Source: Cellulomonas composti
GTDB taxonomy: Bacteria; Actinomycetota; Actinomycetes; Actinomycetales; Cellulomonadaceae
Direction of reading: 5' to 3'
Length of the DNA: 64,000 nucleotides
Assembly (NCBI RefSeq): GCF_007990245.1
Contig: NZ_BJWG01000002.1
Location: 62,001-126,000, forward strand
Shown here: one piece after another, positions 1 through 8,478 of the stretch
How the letters are laid out: each line of letters begins with the position of its first letter
Numbering within the stretch: the first letter of the stretch is position 1
The notes under the pieces: generated by a model
Databases searched by the model: none
The model's input: the letters and a program-made list of their open reading frames with translations, nothing else
Told to the model about the DNA's origin: nothing
Program-made: the position numbers and the translations under genes

Positions 1-305
1 TAGTTGTGGCCCAGCTGCAGCGCCTCGCGCAGGCTCAGCTCCAGCACCTTCTTGGCGCGCGGCGTGAACGGGATGTGCCCGCTCGGCGCCTGCTGGCCCT
101 CGCCGATGATCTCCTGCACCTGCGCGCGCACGGCCTCGAGGCTGATGCCGAGCGACTCCAGCGCCTTGGCGGCGACGCCCTCACCCTCGTGGATCAGACC
201 CAGGAGGATGTGCTCCGTGCCGATGTAGTTGTGGTTGAGCATCCGCGCCTCTTCCTGGGCGAGGACGACCACGCGACGGGCTCGGTCCGTGAATCTCTCG
301 AACAT
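1..305 (-). CDS. clpC: ClpC-type AAA+ chaperone, N-terminal fragment cut by the window edge
   Basis: ClpC is the Hsp100 unfoldase that feeds substrates to the ClpP protease in the cytoplasm. Only the first 101 residues are present. They begin [13 protein letters not shown] and continue through [20 protein letters not shown] and [15 protein letters not shown], the Clp N-terminal repeat domain that binds adaptors and substrates. The ATG is at 303-305 on the minus strand and the rest of the gene lies left of the window. A ClgR-like palindrome about 110 bp upstream (418-435) fits the known control of actinobacterial clp genes. The identification is secure even though no ATPase domain is visible. 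Confidence 0.95.
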   Translation of the reverse strand, partial: MFERFTDRARRVVVLAQEEARMLNHNYIGTEHILLGLIHEGEGVAAKALESLGISLEAVRAQVQEIIGEGQQAPSGHIPFTPRAKKVLELSLREALQLGHN

Positions 306-634
306 GTGCACTCCTCACGAGCGGCGTGCTCGTCGCGCTCCCGCGGGTTCACCACGGGGCCGACGACGAGGCGGCGTTGTTCGATGCTAACGGCGCGATG
401 TGTCCCCACATGGCCGTGTTCGCCGCAGGCGTGAAAAGCCCGAGCCGGGCGCCCGGCACCAGCAGGCCACCGCCGCTGAACCCCTGCGCCGTCCCCCAGC
501 GGACTCAGGGGAGCCCCAGGGAAGAACCGGGGGTATCCCCGATGGTCCCGATTGCTCCTGGTTCGACAGTCTGGTGCTCGGCGCGCCGCGCGCCCTCCCA
601 ACCCACACCACAGACACCTGTCAGGGGACGTGTC
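306..634. other. Gene-free divergent promoter region between clpC and the MMPL gene
   Basis: No credible coding frame was found here. The segment must hold the promoter of clpC (leftward) and of the MMPL exporter (rightward). The only structured element I see is the ClgR-like site at 418-435. A Shine-Dalgarno-like AGGGGA sits just before the MMPL start. Confidence 0.6.
418..435 (-). promoter_or_regulatory. Candidate ClgR operator upstream of clpC
   Basis: Read toward clpC the sequence is TTCACGCCTGCGGCGAAC, two CGC/GCG half-sites separated by five bases. It differs from the remembered ClgR consensus (CGC-Y-N-A-N-R-GCG with A/T flanks) at one core position. ClgR activates clp genes in corynebacteria and streptomycetes. 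The assignment is by eye. Confidence 0.45.
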
Positions 635-2746
635 ATGGCCAAGGTCGCCGGGTGGATCACCCACCGCTACGTGAAGTACGTCGTCATCGCCTTCTGGCTC
701 GGCGTGGTCGCGCTGCTCGGCCCGCTCGCGGGCAAGCTCACCGCCGCGCAGGACAACGAGGCGGCGAGCTGGCTCCCGAAGGACGCTGAGTCCACGCAGG
801 TCCTCGAGCGGGCCGAGGCGTTCGTCCCGGCCGACACGGCACCCGCGGTCGTCGTCCTGGAGCGTCCCGGAGGGCTCACGCCCGACGACGAGGCGGCGAT
901 CGCCTCCGACATCGAGGAGTGGGGCGCGCTCGAGCACCTCGCGGGCGACATCGTCGGGCCCGTGCCGTCCGCCGACGGCGAGGCGGTCCAGGTGATCGTC
1001 CCGATCACGCTGACCGACTGGGACGAGTCGATCGGCGTCGTCGAGGCACTGAAGGCCACCGGCGACGACGACCCCGACGGCCTGCATCTGTACGTCACGG
1101 GACCGGTCGGGGGTGCCGCGGACTCCGCGAAGGCGTTCGAGGGCATCGACTCGACCCTGCTCTACGCGGCGGCCCTCGTCGTGATCGTCATCCTGCTGCT
1201 GACGTACCGCAGCCCGGTGCTGTGGCTGCTGCCCGTCATCTCGGCGGGCATCGCGCTGACCGTCGCGCAGGCCGTGGTCTACCTCTTGGCCGAGTACGCC
1301 GACCTCACGGTCAACGCGCAGAGCGCCGGCATCCTCACGGTGCTCGTCTTCGGGGCCGGCACGGACTACGCGCTGCTGCTCACCGCGCGCTACCGCGAGG
1401 AGCTGCGCAAGCACACCGACCGGCACGAGGCGATGGCTGTCGCGTTGCACCGCGCCAGCCCCGCGATCGTCGCGAGCGGCGCCACCGTGACCGCCGGGAT
1501 GCTGTGCCTGCTGTTCGCGACCATGAGCTCGACCGCGGGCCTCGGGCCGGTGGCCGCCGCCGGGATCGTCGTGTGCCTGCTCGTCATGCTCACGCTCCTG
1601 CCGGCCCTGCTCGTCGTCGCCGGGCGCTGGGTGTTCTGGCCGCGCGTGCCGCACGCAGGTGACGCGGAGCCGACCGAGCACGGCTTCTGGGCGCGCGCCG
1701 GCGAGCGGATCGCCGTGCATCCCCGCGGGACCTGGCTCGGGACGGCCGTCGTCCTCGCGGTCGCGGCCCTCGGCGTGCTGCAGCTGGGCGCCACGGGCCT
1801 GTCGACCGAGGAGTCGTTCCGCGGCGAGCAGCCGTCGATCGTCGGGGAGAAGGTGCTGTCCGCGCACTTCCCGGGTGGCGCCGGGTCTCCCGTGGTGGTC
1901 CTCGCGGACGCCTCCGCGGCCGACGAGGTCCGCTCGACGCTCGCCGCGGTCGAGGGGATCGACGCCGCGTCGGTCACCGACCCCGCGGTCGTCGGCGGCA
2001 TCGCCTACCTCGAGGGCACGCTCACCGACGAACCGGACTCCGACGCCGCCTTCGACACGGTCGACCGCGTGAGGGACGCCGTGCACGCCCTGCCGGCCGC
2101 CGACGCGATCGTCGGCGGCGAGACCGCGACCAACCTCGACGTCCAGCGAGCGTCCGCACGCGACAACGCGGTGATCATCCCGATCATCCTGCTGGCCGTG
2201 CTGCTCATCCTCGTGATGCTGCTGCGCGCGATCGTCGCGCCGCTCGTTCTCATGGGGACGGTCGTGCTCTCGTTCGGTGCCGCGATCGGCGTCTCGGCCC
2301 TCGTGTTCCGGCACGTGTTCGGCTTCGCCGGCGCCGACTCGTCGTTCCCGCTGTTCGTCTTCGTGTTCCTCGTCGCGCTGGGGATCGACTACAACATCTT
2401 CCTCATGACGCGTGTCCGCGAGGAGGCCGCGCGGATCGGGCACAGGCGCGGGTCGCTCGTCGGGCTCGCCGCCACCGGCGGTGTCATCACCTCGGCCGGG
2501 CTCGTGCTCGCCGGCACGTTCCTGGTGCTCGGCACGCTGCCCGCGGTGTCGTTCGCGGAGATCGGGTTCGCCGTGGCGTTCGGCGTGCTGCTGGACACGC
2601 TCGTCGTGCGGTCCGTCCTCGTCACGGCGCTCAACCTCGACATCGGCCCGCGCATGTGGTGGCCCAGCGCCCTCGCCCGGCGGTCCGACCCGCCGATCGA
2701 GACCGAGCCTGCCCGCGTCGTCGAGCGGGTGCCCGCGCCGGTCTGA
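635..2746 (+). CDS. MMPL-family RND-type membrane exporter
   Basis: A 703-residue integral membrane protein of the MMPL/YdfJ class, proton-driven exporters of lipids or other hydrophobic compounds. It has the family's two-fold layout: one N-terminal membrane segment (residues 15-32), an extracellular loop, a block of membrane segments around residues 175-360, a second loop, and another membrane block around 505-665. The intramembrane GAGTDYALLLTARYREE and ALGIDYNIFLMTRVREE stretches hold the acidic residues expected to carry protons. The start chosen is ATG 635 behind AGGGGA. The frame stays open upstream to 326, but that part is low-complexity and crosses the promoter region. The substrate is unknown. 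Confidence 0.9.
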   Translation: MAKVAGWITHRYVKYVVIAFWLGVVALLGPLAGKLTAAQDNEAASWLPKDAESTQVLERAEAFVPADTAPAVVVLERPGGLTPDDEAAIASDIEEWGALEHLAGDIVGPVPSADGEAVQVIVPITLTDWDESIGVVEALKATGDDDPDGLHLYVTGPVGGAADSAKAFEGIDSTLLYAAALVVIVILLLTYRSPVLWLLPVISAGIALTVAQAVVYLLAEYADLTVNAQSAGILTVLVFGAGTDYALLLTARYREELRKHTDRHEAMAVALHRASPAIVASGATVTAGMLCLLFATMSSTAGLGPVAAAGIVVCLLVMLTLLPALLVVAGRWVFWPRVPHAGDAEPTEHGFWARAGERIAVHPRGTWLGTAVVLAVAALGVLQLGATGLSTEESFRGEQPSIVGEKVLSAHFPGGAGSPVVVLADASAADEVRSTLAAVEGIDAASVTDPAVVGGIAYLEGTLTDEPDSDAAFDTVDRVRDAVHALPAADAIVGGETATNLDVQRASARDNAVIIPIILLAVLLILVMLLRAIVAPLVLMGTVVLSFGAAIGVSALVFRHVFGFAGADSSFPLFVFVFLVALGIDYNIFLMTRVREEAARIGHRRGSLVGLAATGGVITSAGLVLAGTFLVLGTLPAVSFAEIGFAVAFGVLLDTLVVRSVLVTALNLDIGPRMWWPSALARRSDPPIETEPARVVERVPAPV

Positions 2747-2823
2747 CGGACCGGGCGCGACGACGGGACGACGAGCGCGGGGGGCTCGTCGTCCCGTCGT
2801 CGCGCCCGTCGTACCGTCGTCCC

Positions 2824-3306
2824 ATGCCTCGCACCATCGCGACCGTCACCAGTGCCACGCACGACGAGCTGCTCGACTTCGTCCGGCCCCGGCACCATCT
2901 GCTGCTCGTCACCACGCGCGGCGACGGTCGCCCGCAGGTGTCCCCCGTCTCGGGCGGCGTGGACGACGAGGGCCGCATCGTCGTCTCCACGTACCCCGGC
3001 CGCGCCAAGACGCGCAACGCCGAACGCGACCCGCGCGTCAGCGTGTGCGTGCTCTCCGACGAGTGGGACGGCCCGTGGGTGCAGGTCGACGGCACCGCCG
3101 AGGTGCTGCACATGCCGGCGGCGGAGGACGCGCTCGTCGACTACTTCCGCTGCATCGCGGGCGAGCACCCCGACTGGGACGAGTACCGCGCGGCGATGCG
3201 GCTGCAGGGCAAGAGCCTGCTGCGCATCACGCCCCAGCGCTGGGGCCCGATCGCGACCGGCGGCTTCCCCGCCGAGGTCGCAGCCCGCCTCGACGCCGTG
3301 GACTGA
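2824..3306 (+). CDS. PPOX-class F420/FMN-dependent enzyme
   Basis: A 160-residue split-barrel flavin/deazaflavin-binding protein of the pyridoxamine-5'-phosphate oxidase superfamily. The sequence HHLLLVTTRGDGRPQVSPVS, followed by GRIVVSTYPGRAKTRNAERDPRVSVCVL, matches the cofactor-binding barrel of actinobacterial PPOX enzymes, which reduce or oxidise small aromatics or biliverdin-like compounds. The substrate cannot be read from sequence. The ATG at 2824 is preceded by TACCGT (2812-2817) with exactly 6 nt between, so the mRNA is probably leaderless. It lies 77 bp after the MMPL gene and appears to be its own unit. Confidence 0.85.
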   Translation: MPRTIATVTSATHDELLDFVRPRHHLLLVTTRGDGRPQVSPVSGGVDDEGRIVVSTYPGRAKTRNAERDPRVSVCVLSDEWDGPWVQVDGTAEVLHMPAAEDALVDYFRCIAGEHPDWDEYRAAMRLQGKSLLRITPQRWGPIATGGFPAEVAARLDAVD

Positions 3307-3423
3307 GCTCCGGGCGCGAACGTACGACACCGGGTGCGTGAAGCCTCCCACGCACGCCTTGCCTCACGAGATCGTCGAACACGGCCGCCCCGCACCCAGA
3401 CATGGCCGAGAGATTCCGCGTGA

Positions 3424-3442
3424 GATAGCAGCCCGCTATCGT
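3424..3442 (+). promoter_or_regulatory. Leaderless promoter overlapped by an inverted repeat
   Basis: The inverted repeat GATAGC-agccc-GCTATC occupies 3424-3440. Its right arm runs into TATCGT (3437-3442), a TANNNT -10 element ending 6 nt before the GTG start at 3449. A repressor bound here would cover the -10 box. Autoregulation by the XRE domain encoded immediately downstream is the obvious hypothesis. Confidence 0.5.
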
Positions 3443-3448
3443 CGGCCT

Positions 3449-3889
3449 GTGGACATCTCACGGCAGCGGCGCGAGCTCGACCTGACCCAGGCAGAACTCG
3501 CGCGCCTGAGCGGTGTGCCGCAGCCGAACATCTCGGCGCACGAGACCGGCCGGCGACCGCTCGGACCCGTGCAACTGAGTCGCGTGGAGGCCGCGCTTCG
3601 CCCGCGACCGTCGCGCGCACTCTCCACCCACCGCGACGAGGTGCTGGCGATCGTCGGGCGACTCGGCGGCAGCAACGTCCGCGTGTTCGGTTCCACGGCG
3701 ACCGGGACCGACACCCCGGAGTCCGATCTGGACCTGCTCGTCGACGCCGCTCCAGAGACATCGCTGATCGACATCATGCGGATGGAGATCGGGCTCGAAG
3801 ACCTCCTCGGCGTCCCGGTCGACGTCGTGCACGACGACGGGCAAGGCCCGGTCGTGGAGCATGCCCGGGCGACCGCTCGCGCACTGTGA
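3449..3889 (+). CDS. XRE HTH-nucleotidyltransferase fusion, MntA-type antitoxin
   Basis: A 146-residue protein with two domains. Residues 1-55 are a Cro/C1-type helix-turn-helix (RRELDLTQAELARLSGVPQP followed by NISAHETGRR). Residues 65-146 are a minimal nucleotidyltransferase with the catalytic GSX10DXD motif (G81, S82, D93, D95) and the later VDVVHDD strand. Stand-alone MntA enzymes neutralise HepT toxins by adding AMP to the toxin. Here the enzyme is fused to a DNA-binding domain that could also silence the operon. The GTG start fits the leaderless promoter at 3437-3442. The stop overlaps the start of the HepT gene (GTGA). Confidence 0.85.
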   Translation: MDISRQRRELDLTQAELARLSGVPQPNISAHETGRRPLGPVQLSRVEAALRPRPSRALSTHRDEVLAIVGRLGGSNVRVFGSTATGTDTPESDLDLLVDAAPETSLIDIMRMEIGLEDLLGVPVDVVHDDGQGPVVEHARATARAL

Positions 3890-4227
3890 GCGACGACCCG
3901 GCGCGAGAGGCGAGGGCGCTCGCGGACATCGGGCACATGCTCCGCACAGCCGACCAGATCGCGGCACGCGGCCCTGCAGCGTTCGCCGACCCTGACGACG
4001 AGATCCCCTACCTCGCGACGAAGGCGCTGCTCATCGACCTCCAGACCGCTGTGGAGTCACTCAGCGTCGAGTTCAGGCAGGCGCACCCCGACGTCCCCTG
4101 GCGCGAGCTGAAGCGCATGCGCGACCGGCTCTCGCATCACTACGTGCGCATCGACAAGAGCCTGCTCTGGAACGTGCTCGCGCGCGAGCTGCCACGGCTG
4201 CGGGTCACGTTGCTCGACGAGGCGTGA
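3886..4227 (+). CDS. HepT-like HEPN ribonuclease toxin
   Basis: A 113-residue HEPN-domain protein of the HepT family, the RNase toxin partner of MntA nucleotidyltransferases. The catalytic RX4HXY motif is intact: R79, H84 and Y86 in RDRLSHHY. The Tyr is the residue known to be AMPylated by MntA. The GTG start at 3886 overlaps the antitoxin stop by four bases, giving translational coupling. The length is normal for the family. The order antitoxin then toxin is the usual one. Confidence 0.88.
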   Translation: MSDDPAREARALADIGHMLRTADQIAARGPAAFADPDDEIPYLATKALLIDLQTAVESLSVEFRQAHPDVPWRELKRMRDRLSHHYVRIDKSLLWNVLARELPRLRVTLLDEA

Positions 4228-4471
4228 CGTCGCGGGTTCACATCGGCGTCGAGCACGATGCCCCCGCCGTGCCGCATCGCGAGGGAGGAGCCGAAGCTCG
4301 ACAGGTCGTCACCCTCGCCGACGCCCAGACCTCGCCGTCCGCGCCGCCACGTCGCCGGGCTCGCGTCGCAGCGTGCTTCGCATCGCCCGGCACGACGAGC
4401 ACCACAGCCCGCTCGCAGAGTCGTGCGGCGGAACCTCAAGCACCGGCCCCGCCGCACCGAAGAACTCCGAC

Positions 4472-6484
4472 GTGAGGACCACCGCGCGCAGCGTCACCGT
4501 GATCGCGCTCGTCGCCGGCGTGTACGTCTTCCTCCTCGGGATCGTGGTGGCGATGCTCGCGCTCGTCTTCGTCATGGTGGACGAGGACGTCATGGGCACC
4601 ATCGTGCCGATGACGGTGGCGCTCTTCACCATCTACGGCGCAGTCACAGCCCACGTGAAGCTCGCCCGGACCAGGGCCCCGCGAACTCTCGGGGTTCCGC
4701 TCACCCGAGCGGATGCGCCCGAGCTGTGGGGCGTCGTGGACGAGCTCGCGGCGCTCACCGAGAGCCGCACACCCGACCGGATCGCCGTCACGGCCCGCGC
4801 AAACGCGCATGTCGAGTGGCGCCCCCGCTTGTTCGGGTCACGACGAGCGCTCCACGTCGGACTCCCCCTGGTCTACGGGCTCGACGTCTCCGAGCTGCGC
4901 GCCGTTCTCGCGCACGAGCTCGGCCACTTCTCACGCGGTCACGATCGACTCGCGCCTCTGGTGTACGCCTTGCGGAGGGTGGCGATGACGACCGCCGACG
5001 AGATCGCGGGACCGGTTGGCTGGTTGCTCGACGGATACGCCCGACTCGTGCTGCTCACGACTGCCGCGACGAGCCGCCGGCAGGAGCTCGACGCCGACGT
5101 GTCCGCCGCCCAGGGGGCCGGTAACGAAGCCGCGATGGACGCGCTGCGGCACATCGCCGTTCTCAGCTCCGCCTGGGACTTCTACGTCTCGAACTACATC
5201 GAGAGGGCGGCGCGGGTCGGTGCTGCACCGACGGCTCCGGCACTCTTCGGCGGGTTCGAGGCGCTCCTCGCCGATCGCGCGCACGAGCTGGCCGAGCTTC
5301 GCAGTCTCGCGCCGGACGACACGCACTCTCGCTGGGACAGCCATCCGTCGACCGCCGCGAGGCTCGAAGCGATCGGGAAGCTCCCCACAACGCGCGGGGT
5401 CGCTCGCGACCGGCGCCCGGCACAGGCACTGGTCGGCGCTCTCCAACACATCGCCGAGCAGCTCGCCGACCTCGTCCTGGACGACACCCTGGAGCCCATG
5501 GCCTGGGACGAGCTTGCACCGCACGTGGCGCAGGCGGAGGCCCGACTCGGCGCTGACGTGGTGTTCCGCGCCGCTGCGCGTGTGGCTGACGTCGAGCGCG
5601 GCTCGCTCGCAACCGTGCTCGACCTCGGCGAGGCGGAGCGGTTCGACGACCTCTTCTTCGCGGTCGGCCTCCCCACGACGCAGACCGCGGCGAGGTACGA
5701 GGACTACGGCGACGACTACGAGTACGGCGACGACGACGAGGACTGCGAGGACTACGACGACGAGGACTACGGCGACGACGACGAGGACGAGGAGCACGTC
5801 GGCGAGGAAGCGGACAGCGACGTCGACGCGGACGACGCTCCGCCGGACGAGAGCTCGATGCGTAAGTCCCAGACGGCCCGACTGCTAGTGGCCGTGCTGG
5901 TCGTCGCACTCGTGGAGACGGGGGCCGCGCACTGGGAGAGCTTCTGGCGCGACGGCGACCACCTTCTCGGCCCGGACGGCGCGCCACTCGAGCTGCACGA
6001 CCTCATTGCCACGGGAGTTCGTGGCGCCGACGGCATCCGCGAGCTGCGGGCTCTGCTCACGCTCCGCGGCGTCGACCCCTACGCGGTCGGCGCGAGCGGT
6101 CCGGCGAGCGCAGAGGGCGCCCGTACGGTCGGCGGCATCTCCAACGTTCGTGCCCTTGGTGCCGACCACGACGTCCTCGTCCTGACCACGGGTCTCGTCT
6201 TCGTGCCGAGTCCCGGGCAACCGCGGCATGGGCAGCAGCGACTCCGTGAGATCGCCAAGGTGCCCCCGGAGGGGCTCGAGGACGAGTTCACCTTCCTGCC
6301 CTGGGAGGAGGTCGTGAACGCTGGAATCTGGAACGTCAGACCGGCTGTCCTGATGCTGACGCTGTACGACGGGACCATCGTCGACCTGCGGATGAGCGAC
6401 CGGAGCAAGGAACTCGTCCCCGGAGACAGCGAGCACCTCGTCGAGATCTGCCGTGGGATGCGAGCGCGCACGCTGGCGTCCTGA
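4472..6484 (+). CDS. M48-family zinc metalloprotease, membrane-bound, with acidic tract and PH-like tail
   Basis: About 670 residues. Two N-terminal membrane segments (about residues 5-60) precede an M48 peptidase domain with the zinc motif LAHELGHFSRGHD (HELGH near residues 148-152) and a third-ligand region RRQELDADVSAA near 206. A tract of about 50 mostly Asp, Glu and Tyr residues (nt 5695-5850) follows, then a third membrane segment and a C-terminal domain with PH-like strands (VLVLTTGLVFVP, LTLYDGTIVDLRMSD). M48 enzymes such as HtpX degrade membrane proteins. The GTG 4472 start was chosen because it puts the hydrophobic segment at the N-terminus. GTG 4373 is the alternative. The gene is followed by its own 94-bp gap. 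Confidence 0.8.
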   Translation: MRTTARSVTVIALVAGVYVFLLGIVVAMLALVFVMVDEDVMGTIVPMTVALFTIYGAVTAHVKLARTRAPRTLGVPLTRADAPELWGVVDELAALTESRTPDRIAVTARANAHVEWRPRLFGSRRALHVGLPLVYGLDVSELRAVLAHELGHFSRGHDRLAPLVYALRRVAMTTADEIAGPVGWLLDGYARLVLLTTAATSRRQELDADVSAAQGAGNEAAMDALRHIAVLSSAWDFYVSNYIERAARVGAAPTAPALFGGFEALLADRAHELAELRSLAPDDTHSRWDSHPSTAARLEAIGKLPTTRGVARDRRPAQALVGALQHIAEQLADLVLDDTLEPMAWDELAPHVAQAEARLGADVVFRAAARVADVERGSLATVLDLGEAERFDDLFFAVGLPTTQTAARYEDYGDDYEYGDDDEDCEDYDDEDYGDDDEDEEHVGEEADSDVDADDAPPDESSMRKSQTARLLVAVLVVALVETGAAHWESFWRDGDHLLGPDGAPLELHDLIATGVRGADGIRELRALLTLRGVDPYAVGASGPASAEGARTVGGISNVRALGADHDVLVLTTGLVFVPSPGQPRHGQQRLREIAKVPPEGLEDEFTFLPWEEVVNAGIWNVRPAVLMLTLYDGTIVDLRMSDRSKELVPGDSEHLVEICRGMRARTLAS

Positions 6485-6578
6485 CGCCGACGTGGCTTGT
6501 GCTCATGGCCCGGAGCATCGCGACAGAACACTTCGCCGCTCTCATCGGTGTCTCATGCGGGGGGAGCACTATGGGCGT

Positions 6579-6947
6579 ATGAGCAGGAGCGCGCGCACGG
6601 TGCTGGTGGTGCTGGTCGCCGCGCTCGCGGTGGTCGGGGGTTCGTTGGCGGTCGCGTCCGCGCTCGCCGCGCCGGCCGACCGCACGCTGGACGGGCCGGT
6701 CGTCGTCAGCCCGGCGAGCCCGACGAGCCCGACGAGCACGCCCACGACGACCCCGACGGCGTCGAGCACACCGACGTCCACGCCCTCGAGCACGCCGTCC
6801 TCGTCGCCGAGCAGCCCGACGCCGGTCGATCCGGCGCCCCCGCGCACCCCGGACGACGACGCGACGTCCGACGACGACGGGGGCTCGGACGACCACGGCG
6901 GCAACCGTGGCCGCGGCGGCGGGGACGACTCGGGCGACGATGACTGA
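6579..6947 (+). CDS. Small exported Ser/Thr/Pro- and Asp-rich protein
   Basis: A 122-residue protein of unknown function. Residues 1-31 form a signal peptide or membrane anchor (MSRSARTVLVVLVAALAVVG...). Residues 45-85 are a Ser/Thr/Pro linker of the kind found in secreted actinobacterial proteins. The tail is rich in Asp and Gly with one His (DDDGGSDDHGGNRG). It is built like the larger repeat protein at 9238-9822. The ATG at 6579 has CACTAT six bases upstream. Its 3' end overlaps the histidine kinase by 8 bp, so it is probably the first gene of that operon. It may be a ligand or partner of the sensor, but that is inference. Confidence 0.7.
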   Translation: MSRSARTVLVVLVAALAVVGGSLAVASALAAPADRTLDGPVVVSPASPTSPTSTPTTTPTASSTPTSTPSSTPSSSPSSPTPVDPAPPRTPDDDATSDDDGGSDDHGGNRGRGGGDDSGDDD

Positions 6948-8478
6948 CGCCGAACCGCCCCGCCGGCGCCCGTGGCGCACGGTCCGGGCCAAGGTCGTCG
7001 CGGCGACCGTCGCGATCGTCGCGCTCGGGTTGGCGGGCGCGGGACTGGCGACGTACGCGATCCAGCGGCAGAGCCTCGACGAGCGGGTCGACGACGGGCT
7101 GGCACGCGCCGCGGAGCGGGTCGCGCGCGTGGCGGAGGCCAACGCCGACCTGCCGGTGGGCGGGATCCTGCGGCAGGCGATGGAGGAGACGCTGCCGGCG
7201 CCGACGGAGGGCAGCATCGCGCTCGTCGACGGCGAGCCGGCCTGGTACGCCCCGACGACGGTCGGGGTGCGCCTCGAGGACGACCCGCAGCTCGTCGACG
7301 TGCTGCGGGGGCTGGCGCCCGAGGACGGCACCAGGCTGCGCACGGTGACGACCGACCTCGCGAGCTACCGGCTGGTGACGGTCCCGCTGGTCGTCGACGG
7401 CACGGCGGGCGGGACGACCGGCCTGTACGTCGTCGCATCGGTGCGGGACCGGGAGATCGCGGCGCTCGACGAGGCGTGGCGCACCTACCTCGTCGTCGCG
7501 GCCGGGGCGCTGCTCGTCGCCGGGCTCGCGGCGTGGCTGCTGCTCGGACGCGTGCTCGGGCCTCTGCGCGCGCTGCGCGAGACCGCCGCGCGGGTCGACG
7601 AGGGCTCGCTCGACGCGCGCGTGCCGGTGACCACCGACGACGACGTCGGCGACGTGGGCCAGTCCGTCAACGCGATGCTCGACCGTCTGCAGGCCAGCCT
7701 CACGGCGCAACGGCGGCTGCTCGACGACGTCGGCCACGAGCTGCGCACACCCCTGACGATCATCGGCGGGCACCTCGAGCTCATGGACGTCGACGACGCC
7801 ACGGACGTGCGCGCGACGCGTGAGCTCGCGCTCGACGAGGTCGACCGCATGCGGCTGCTCGTCGACGACCTGCTGGTGCTCGCGGTCGCGGACCGCGAGG
7901 GCTTCGTGCGGCCCGCGCCGACGGACGTCGGCGTGCTCACCGACGACGCCCTGGACAAGGCGAGCGGGCTCGGCGAGCGGGCGTGGCGCGTCGACAAGCG
8001 CGCGGACGCGATCTGCGTGCTCGACGCGCGCCGCCTCACGCAGGCCTGGCTGCAGCTCGCGTCGAACGCGGTGAAGTTCTCCGCACCGGGCTCGACGATC
8101 ACGCTCGGCTCGGCCGTCGCTGACGGCACGCTGCGCCTGTGGGTGCGCGACGAGGGCGTCGGCATCCCGCCCGACGAGCTCGGCCGGGTCTTCGAGCGCT
8201 TCGAGCGCGGCGACGCCGCGGCGGGCACCGACGGCGCCGGGCTCGGGCTGGCGATCGTCGCGGCGATCGCGCACGCGCACGGCGGGACGGTCGAGGTCGC
8301 CTCGACGCCGGGGGTCGGCTCGACGTTCGTCGTCGCCGTCCCCGCGTTCGTCGTGCCCGACGAGACGTCCGACGAGCTGCGCGGCGACCTGCCCGACGAG
8401 GTACCCGACGAGGTACCCGACGAGATGCCTGGCGGGATGCCTGGCGGGACGTCCGACGAGAAGGGGGCCCACGCGTGA
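6940..8478 (+). CDS. Sensor histidine kinase, OmpR-system type
   Basis: A 512-residue membrane kinase. Membrane segment 1 lies at about residues 15-35, an extracytoplasmic sensor domain at 36-180 and membrane segment 2 at 183-205. These are followed by HAMP, a HisKA dimerisation domain with the phospho-accepting His in DDVGHELRTPLTII, and an HATPase_c domain with N (LASNAVKFS), G1 (DEGVGIPP) and G2 (GAGLGLAI) boxes. The C-terminus ends in an unusual imperfect repeat of PDEV and PGGM units. It overlaps the upstream small exported protein and, by four bases (GTGA), the response regulator. The stimulus is unknown. Confidence 0.92.
   Translation: MTDAEPPRRRPWRTVRAKVVAATVAIVALGLAGAGLATYAIQRQSLDERVDDGLARAAERVARVAEANADLPVGGILRQAMEETLPAPTEGSIALVDGEPAWYAPTTVGVRLEDDPQLVDVLRGLAPEDGTRLRTVTTDLASYRLVTVPLVVDGTAGGTTGLYVVASVRDREIAALDEAWRTYLVVAAGALLVAGLAAWLLLGRVLGPLRALRETAARVDEGSLDARVPVTTDDDVGDVGQSVNAMLDRLQASLTAQRRLLDDVGHELRTPLTIIGGHLELMDVDDATDVRATRELALDEVDRMRLLVDDLLVLAVADREGFVRPAPTDVGVLTDDALDKASGLGERAWRVDKRADAICVLDARRLTQAWLQLASNAVKFSAPGSTITLGSAVADGTLRLWVRDEGVGIPPDELGRVFERFERGDAAAGTDGAGLGLAIVAAIAHAHGGTVEVASTPGVGSTFVVAVPAFVVPDETSDELRGDLPDEVPDEVPDEMPGGMPGGTSDEKGAHA

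Noticed and set aside
194..2443. Very long open frame on the minus strand opposite the MMPL exporter
   Set aside because: The translation is mostly Arg, Asp, His and Gly with no domain or membrane pattern, the usual antisense shadow in GC-rich DNA. The plus-strand protein has clear family motifs.
4140..4457. Minus-strand frame containing GDDLSSFGSSLAMRHGGGIV, which looks somewhat protein-like
   Set aside because: Its N-terminal half is Arg/Cys-rich noise, no ribosome site or promoter is seen, and it overlaps the HepT gene. A gene remnant is possible but unsupported.
8390..8460. Separate repeat element at the 3' end of the kinase gene
   Set aside because: It is a short imperfect coding repeat (PDEV/PGGM) within the kinase C-terminus and is described there.
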